Below, piece by piece: positions 5,396 to 5,437 of a stretch of DNA of 5,437 nucleotides. A program made the position numbers and the translations under genes. The first letter of the stretch is position 1; the number at the start of each line of letters is the position of its first letter. The notes under the pieces are model-generated. The model made no database searches, had not been told where the DNA came from, and worked only from the letters and a program-made list of their open reading frames with translations. The DNA comes from Chitinispirillales bacterium (GTDB lineage: Bacteria; Fibrobacterota; Chitinivibrionia; Chitinivibrionales; Chitinispirillaceae): positions 1 to 5,437 of the forward strand of contig JAIRUL010000059.1 in NCBI GenBank assembly GCA_031254445.1, read 5' to 3'.

Positions 5396-5405
5396 CGTCA
5401 AAGTC
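5388..5405 (+). repeat. Three AAAGTC-type hexamers after copy 3
   Basis: AAAGTC, AACGTC and AAAGTC follow P2 in the same phase as the ten-unit array after copy 1. The 67-bp element here therefore has hexamers on both sides in opposite orientation: GTTGAN to the left, AANGTC to the right. The remaining 32 bases to the window end show no assignable feature. Confidence 0.8.
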
Positions 5406-5437
5406 AAAGGCGGCGGTGTGGATGGTTTTGATTTTGA

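Noticed and set aside
5422..5437. Start of a further gene at ATG 5422
   Set aside because: Only five codons fit before the window ends, so it cannot be told from chance.

Overview
The window carries four genes, all on the + strand, that look like one functional unit. In order they are a secreted PQQ-like beta-propeller protein (292-1569), a membrane-anchored PQQ-like beta-propeller protein (1769-3217), a Tat-exported multi-[4Fe-4S] ferredoxin (3374-3943), and a polytopic membrane protein of the NapH/NosR/CcoG type with two CX3CP motifs and two ferredoxin motifs (3960-5225). The WPNFHGPDR-like N-terminus of the first protein and the company it keeps suggest a PVC-superphylum bacterium (Lentisphaerae, Kiritimatiellae, Verrucomicrobia or Planctomycetes). 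There is no rRNA or other marker, so this is a moderate-confidence inference. The genes look GC-rich; the spacers are AT-rich and full of repeats.

Layout. 1-291 is non-coding sequence with homopolymer runs and a possible promoter. Gene 1 is followed at once by a hairpin and a T-rich nonamer repeat that could act as a terminator. The gene 1/gene 2 spacer then holds copy 1 of a 67-bp element with two palindromes, running into a hexanucleotide array that contains the start codon of gene 2. The gene 2/gene 3 spacer holds an identical copy of the 67-bp element in the opposite orientation. Genes 3 and 4 are 16 bases apart and surely co-transcribed. A 14-unit hexanucleotide array begins at the stop codon of gene 4 and leads into copy 3 of the 67-bp element, in the same orientation as copy 1.

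How the genes may work together. Genes 3 and 4 resemble the NapG/NapH quinol dehydrogenase pair in layout: an exported ferredoxin with room for four clusters, plus a membrane protein with cytoplasmic Fe-S motifs. The two propellers would sit on the outer face of the membrane and could be partner or scaffold proteins. No terminal reductase or dehydrogenase is present, so the substrate is unknown. The joint role in electron transfer across the membrane is inference.

The most unusual content lies between the genes. Three identical 67-bp copies alternate in orientation and bracket the genes. Hexanucleotide arrays supply two stop codons and one start codon. A tandem-G.A hairpin occurs twice with compensatory base-pair changes.
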